Origin: Chryseobacterium sp. ON_d1
GTDB taxonomy: Bacteria; Bacteroidota; Bacteroidia; Flavobacteriales; Weeksellaceae
Direction of reading: 5' to 3'
Length of the DNA stretch: 64,000 nucleotides
Assembly: GCF_006829085.1 (NCBI RefSeq)
Contig: NZ_BJTC01000001.1
Span: 62,001 to 126,000, forward strand
Shown here: positions 60,486-64,000 of the stretch, one piece after another
How the letters are laid out: every line of letters starts with the position of its first letter
How positions within the stretch are numbered: the first letter of the stretch is position 1
Translations under genes and position numbers: made by a program
Notes under the pieces: model-generated
What the model was told of the DNA's origin: nothing
The model's input: only the letters and a program-made list of their open reading frames with translations
Database searches by the model: none

Positions 60486-62075
60486 ATGCAAACCCATAAA
60501 ATACCTGTTTTCAAATCATGGGTGTCCGAATGGATGGCAAGATCGGTAATATTTGCCATTCTGATGACTAGCCTGTTTAGCTTCGCTTTTTATGGCAGTC
60601 CGGTAGCAGCGATGGGCTTTTACGGTATACAGCCTGCCGATGTACAATATGGTATGGTGGTTATCTATGGCTCAACTGTAGCTTTCTTGGCACTTGACTC
60701 CCGTATTGTAAAGTATTTTGAACCCAGAAAATATTTACTGATAGCACTGGGGATCAATGCGCTGAGTTCAACACTATGTTTTCATTTTAAAGATTGGACA
60801 TTGTTTGTTATTTGCCAGTTTTTGCAAGGAATTACCTGTGCATTAATGTCAGGTATCGTGTTACAGCTCATTTTCCCAAGGCTGGATTCTGTACGTGCCC
60901 GTGTCATTGCTTATAGTCTTCTTTATGGCAGTATACAGATTGCTGTGCCGTTTTACACCATCTATACCAGTGTAATAATTCATTTCTTTGATTTTAATTG
61001 GCTATTCTACGGACACAATAACCTACTCATTATCCTTACCTCTGTTGTGTTGCTTACGATGAACAGTAAGGCCCGATTTACCAAAAAAATTCCGCTCTAT
61101 CAGGTGGACTGGATAGGCTATCTGTTTTATGTATCGTTTATCTTAATATTAGGATACATTCTTGTCTATGGAAGACCATTGGGCTGGTTTGGCAGTCCGT
61201 CGATACTTATTCTAAGCTTAGGTAACTTAGTCATTCTCTCTCTCTTTATTATTAGAGAACTGAAACTTAAAAGACCATTAATCAACTTGCAGATTTTTAA
61301 AGCAGAGAATTTTGCTATTGGCCTTTTACTTCTTTTTACCTTTTACCTTTTCAAGGGAAGTACGGGACTTGCCTACGGCTATCTTGAGGTGATTTTAGGA
61401 AATGATCCACTGAGTACGATTCCAATATGGACTGCCGTAATAACAGGAACAGTTTTGGGCATGTTTGTTACCTCACGCTTTATTTTGATTGGGTATAACC
61501 TGATAAGAATTATTATTGTTGGTTTTGCGATTATGGCGGTGTATTATGCCTACATGATACTATTCGTTTCCATACAGGGAGAAACAAATGATTTCATTCT
61601 GCCCCTGTTTATCTATGGTGTGGCAACAGGAGTATTATTTGTTCCGATTGTTTCATTTACAATCTCATCAGTGCCCCCTAAAATTGCAATAAATGCATCA
61701 CTTATTGGAATATTCGCAAGGTTTACAGGGTTTACGGCTAGCCTGGCTCTTAATAATGAACTTCAGTTATTTGCGAAATCAGCAGTTAGGGAAAAAATCC
61801 GGGAAACGCTAACGGAAATCAACCCTCAATTGCCAGTTACTTTACTGGATATCCAAAATCAATATATGAAATCAGGCAGTGATGCATACGCCTCAAAATC
61901 AATGTCGACAGGCTATTTTAATCAAATGGTAGGACACCAGATCTTGGCTCGTGCCACCCGAGATTACTACGATTTGATGTTAATAGGTGTAATTTCTGTA
62001 ATCATTATTTTACTCGTGCTACCCCGAATTCAAAAAGTTGTTCTGAAATTGAGGAAGACAAATATTCCTTATTAA
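60486..62075 (+). CDS. MFS transporter, EmrB/DHA2-like pump
   Basis: A 529-residue membrane protein with about 14 helices, the DHA2 layout, completing the tripartite pump. Motif-A-like and motif-C sequences are weak compared with EmrB (RIVKYFEPRKYLL, GITCALMSGIVLQLIF). Helix 13-14 spacing is occupied by a long loop (NEL to FNQMVGHQ). It probably exports a drug or detergent-like compound. Partners are the TolC and EmrA genes upstream. Confidence 0.9.
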   Translation: MQTHKIPVFKSWVSEWMARSVIFAILMTSLFSFAFYGSPVAAMGFYGIQPADVQYGMVVIYGSTVAFLALDSRIVKYFEPRKYLLIALGINALSSTLCFHFKDWTLFVICQFLQGITCALMSGIVLQLIFPRLDSVRARVIAYSLLYGSIQIAVPFYTIYTSVIIHFFDFNWLFYGHNNLLIILTSVVLLTMNSKARFTKKIPLYQVDWIGYLFYVSFILILGYILVYGRPLGWFGSPSILILSLGNLVILSLFIIRELKLKRPLINLQIFKAENFAIGLLLLFTFYLFKGSTGLAYGYLEVILGNDPLSTIPIWTAVITGTVLGMFVTSRFILIGYNLIRIIIVGFAIMAVYYAYMILFVSIQGETNDFILPLFIYGVATGVLFVPIVSFTISSVPPKIAINASLIGIFARFTGFTASLALNNELQLFAKSAVREKIRETLTEINPQLPVTLLDIQNQYMKSGSDAYASKSMSTGYFNQMVGHQILARATRDYYDLMLIGVISVIIILLVLPRIQKVVLKLRKTNIPY

Positions 62076-62298
62076 AATTTATTATGTCAGGAAATACCGT
62101 ATAGAAGGTTAATTCATATAGAAATTGCCATGTATTGATATATTTTAGAAACGTAATCTCTATACTTATGGACCATGGTTTTCATCCGTACTTTTGATAT
62201 TACCAATATGGAGGCTTTTTAATCTTTCGTTTTCTTACAATTTCTTGTTCATGGACGTATCTACATTTGTCTCAGAAAGAACGTAAAAATCTGTCATC

Positions 62299-62949
62299 AT
62301 GAAATGTTTATACAAAGAGTATCTGTCAGAAAATAAAAATATCCGTGTTGAAGAAGGTATGATCATCATTCCAGACATTAGTGGTTATACTGACTTTGTC
62401 AACAGCATATGCATTGAAGCAGGTCGTTATATCACCAGAGAGCTGCTTTCTGCAATTCTGCAAGCCAATACAATAGGGATGAAAGTCTCAGAAATTGAAG
62501 GTGACGCAATATTATTTTACAAATTTTGTAAAAAGCCTTCTGTACAGAAAATCTTAAAACTGTATGAAACAATGCTAAGAAGTTTTACGGTCAGACTTAA
62601 AGAAATAGAAGCTGTAATTGGGCATGAGCTTGGGCTGTCATTAAAGTTGGTAGCGCATTATGGGACTTTCTCAGAGTATACTATTGGTGCTTTTAAAAAA
62701 CTTTATGGGGAACCGGTTATTAAAGCACATACTCTTTTGAAAAATAATATAAAAAGCAAGACTTATATCCTGATGACCTATGATATGATCTGTAAAGAAT
62801 CAGACGAAAAAGAAAAAGAATATTTTTTTGTCAATTATCAAGTAAATAACAATTTTATAACAACCATAAAAAATAAAACAAATGAAACAAACAGCAAAAA
62901 CAACATTCGACCCATCAGTTTACAATCCGGTATTGTTCAAAAGCTATAA
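62299..62949 (+). CDS. DUF2652 protein with a class III cyclase-like fold
   Basis: A 216-residue protein. IIPDISGYTDF and EGDAILFYKF carry the two acidic metal-binding positions of class III nucleotidyl cyclases. The region equal to the substrate-stabilising Asn/Arg motif reads EPVIKAHTLLKNN instead, so those residues seem lost. It is therefore probably a non-catalytic or altered member (DUF2652). Its end overlaps a possible 49-residue ORF. No direct partner is known; it lies between the efflux operon and an AraC regulator. Confidence 0.82.
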   Translation: MKCLYKEYLSENKNIRVEEGMIIIPDISGYTDFVNSICIEAGRYITRELLSAILQANTIGMKVSEIEGDAILFYKFCKKPSVQKILKLYETMLRSFTVRLKEIEAVIGHELGLSLKLVAHYGTFSEYTIGAFKKLYGEPVIKAHTLLKNNIKSKTYILMTYDMICKESDEKEKEYFFVNYQVNNNFITTIKNKTNETNSKNNIRPISLQSGIVQKL

Positions 62950-63031
62950 GGTAATTAAAAAATTAATTAAATATGGTTTTTACATTACTTTAATTTATTT
63001 TGCCTGCGAAGGTTTTATGGCCTGGGATTAA
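62882..63031 (+). CDS. possible 49-residue membrane peptide
   Basis: ATG at 62882, inside the end of the DUF2652 gene in another frame, is open for 49 codons: MKQTAKTTFDPSVYNPVLFK, then one hydrophobic helix (YGFYITLIYFACEGFMAW). A good terminator starts 23 bases after its stop. A real small gene is plausible, and chance cannot be excluded. Confidence 0.4.
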   Translation: MKQTAKTTFDPSVYNPVLFKSYKVIKKLIKYGFYITLIYFACEGFMAWD

Positions 63032-63054
63032 TTTCTCATAAATGTAACTGACCG

Positions 63055-63086
63055 CCATTGATGGGAAAATCCATCAATGGTTTTTA
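63055..63086 (+). terminator. intrinsic terminator
   Basis: CCATTGATGG (63055-63064), loop GAAAAT, CCATCAATGG (63071-63080), then TTTTTATT. It ends the transcript covering DUF2652 and the small ORF. Confidence 0.92.
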
Positions 63087-63093
63087 TTATTAA

Positions 63094-63122
63094 TTGGCAT
63101 TGTAAAATTTTAAATACATTTG
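63094..63122 (+). promoter_or_regulatory. promoter of the last AraC gene
   Basis: TTGG at 63094-63097 and TACATTTG at 63115-63122, spacing close to standard, 34 bases before the ATG. Confidence 0.65.
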
Positions 63123-63155
63123 TTTAGACTAAGAATCTATTTCAAAACCAGGAAT

Positions 63156-63965
63156 ATGGAAGGTTATAATAATTACAGAATATCTGCTCCTACAGAATTT
63201 AAAGAGGTTTTTTCGCATTTTTATTATGCAGAAAACAGATCAGAAGAATCTGTAGAAAAGACACTTTTACCTTCATATCAGACCATGATGATTTTCAGTT
63301 TTGGTCATCCTGCATCGTTTATTTCTAACAATAAAGAAAGCATTGAAGTTGAAAAATGTATCGTACTGGGGCCCATAAAACATGCTTTTAACTATATTCT
63401 GCCAAAAGGAGCAGAGATTCTGGTTTGCAATTTTAAAGATGATGCTTTCTTCAGGTTTTTCGGAAATACAGATTTTACAAAGGGTTTAGCCATACATCCT
63501 GATGAGTTGATTCATCAGAATTGTTTTACAATGCTATGGTCCGAATTGAAAAAGATAAGTTCCAATGAAGACCGGGTTCAGGCTCTGCTGGATTTCTGCC
63601 GGCCTTATTTACGGGATCGTAATGGTATCGCAGAACAAATAGCTGCATTTGACCGTACGACCTTCAGCCCGATCAAAGAAATTTCCAGAAAAAATAAGCT
63701 ATCCGAAAGATCACTGCAGACGAATCATAAAAAACATTTTGGCTATACCTCAAAAGAAATTCACCGATATCAGCGTTTTTTAAAAGCAATTCAGATAATC
63801 CAGACCACTTCCTGTCAACATATTAAAATAGATTGGTTTGATGTCATCAGCCAATGTGGTTATTATGATCAAAGCCAACTTATTAAAGATTTTAAATATT
63901 ATATTGATCTCAGTCCTTCAAAATATCTGAAATTCCAGGAATCTATATGTGATCCTAAGAATTAA
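63156..63965 (+). CDS. AraC-family transcriptional regulator
   Basis: Starts at ATG 63156 (MEGYNNYRIS); a TTG at 63120 lies within the promoter box. 269 residues: an N-terminal sensor part (FSFGHPASFISNNKESIEVEKC) and a C-terminal helix-turn-helix region (SPIKEISRKNKLSERSLQTNHKKHFGY and WFDVISQCGYYDQSQLIKDFK). The complete gene fits inside the window. Target unknown; nothing else is seen downstream. Confidence 0.9.
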   Translation: MEGYNNYRISAPTEFKEVFSHFYYAENRSEESVEKTLLPSYQTMMIFSFGHPASFISNNKESIEVEKCIVLGPIKHAFNYILPKGAEILVCNFKDDAFFRFFGNTDFTKGLAIHPDELIHQNCFTMLWSELKKISSNEDRVQALLDFCRPYLRDRNGIAEQIAAFDRTTFSPIKEISRKNKLSERSLQTNHKKHFGYTSKEIHRYQRFLKAIQIIQTTSCQHIKIDWFDVISQCGYYDQSQLIKDFKYYIDLSPSKYLKFQESICDPKN

Positions 63966-64000
63966 CCGGACCTTCATCACTTTTATAACACCATCTCATT

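Overview
The window is a chromosomal piece of a Flavobacteriia member, most likely Chryseobacterium or a close relative (Weeksellaceae). The evidence is the AT-rich sequence, Bacteroidetes-type promoters (TTG, about 19 bp, TAnnTTTG), a type IX secretion C-terminal signal, the flavobacterial arginine operon built on an acetylornithine-type carbamoyltransferase, STAC-domain and LytTR two-component systems, AraC regulators, and short intergenic palindromes typical of this group. No phage, complete IS element, CRISPR array or rRNA was seen.

Left part (1-10.8 kb, all minus strand): a short-chain carboxylate block. It reads porin, MHS-family symporter, small membrane protein, GNAT acetyltransferase, two-TM small protein, SLC5-STAC-histidine kinase, receiver-only response regulator, propionyl-CoA synthetase and acetyl-CoA synthetase (cut by the window edge). 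It resembles CrbS/CrbR control of acs, but its regulator has no DNA-binding domain. At 10.9-21.4 kb a small zinc-ribbon/HTH protein is divergent from a complete arginine operon: N-acetyltransferase, argG, argC, argD, argF', argB, argE, argH. Almost every non-overlapping junction in that operon holds a different dispersed repeat. An Lrp-type regulator follows.

The pyrimidine/carbamoyl-phosphate block (21.3-27.2 kb) is pyrB, carA, a four-helix-bundle (S23-like) gene, then carB. Upstream of pyrB sits a well-formed candidate attenuator: consensus promoter, 23-codon ORF, GC hairpin, U-rich stretch, and an intrinsic terminator that starts at the ORF's stop codon. This looks like a pyrBI-type UTP-sensing leader and is one of the two most interesting finds, with the SLC5 kinase block.

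The middle (27-50 kb) holds lipoproteins, a membrane-bound AraC regulator, an esterase, a two-lobed pepsin-like protein whose two catalytic Asp are both Gln, and an alkylation-repair cluster (Crp-like, DinB-like, Ogt, PEP-mutase-like, Ada). It continues with a LytS/LytTR-type hybrid system, a T9SS cargo protein, an orphan HsdR-N nuclease-domain gene divergent from holA, trxB, an intact two-lobed aspartic protease and tRNA-Ser(TGA).

The right part (50.9-64 kb), just after the tRNA, is accessory: four AraC regulators, a secreted alpha/beta hydrolase, a DoxX-like protein, an MFS pump and an EmrAB-TolC type efflux operon with a divergent AraC gene. It ends with a cyclase-like DUF2652 protein followed by a possible 49-residue membrane peptide.
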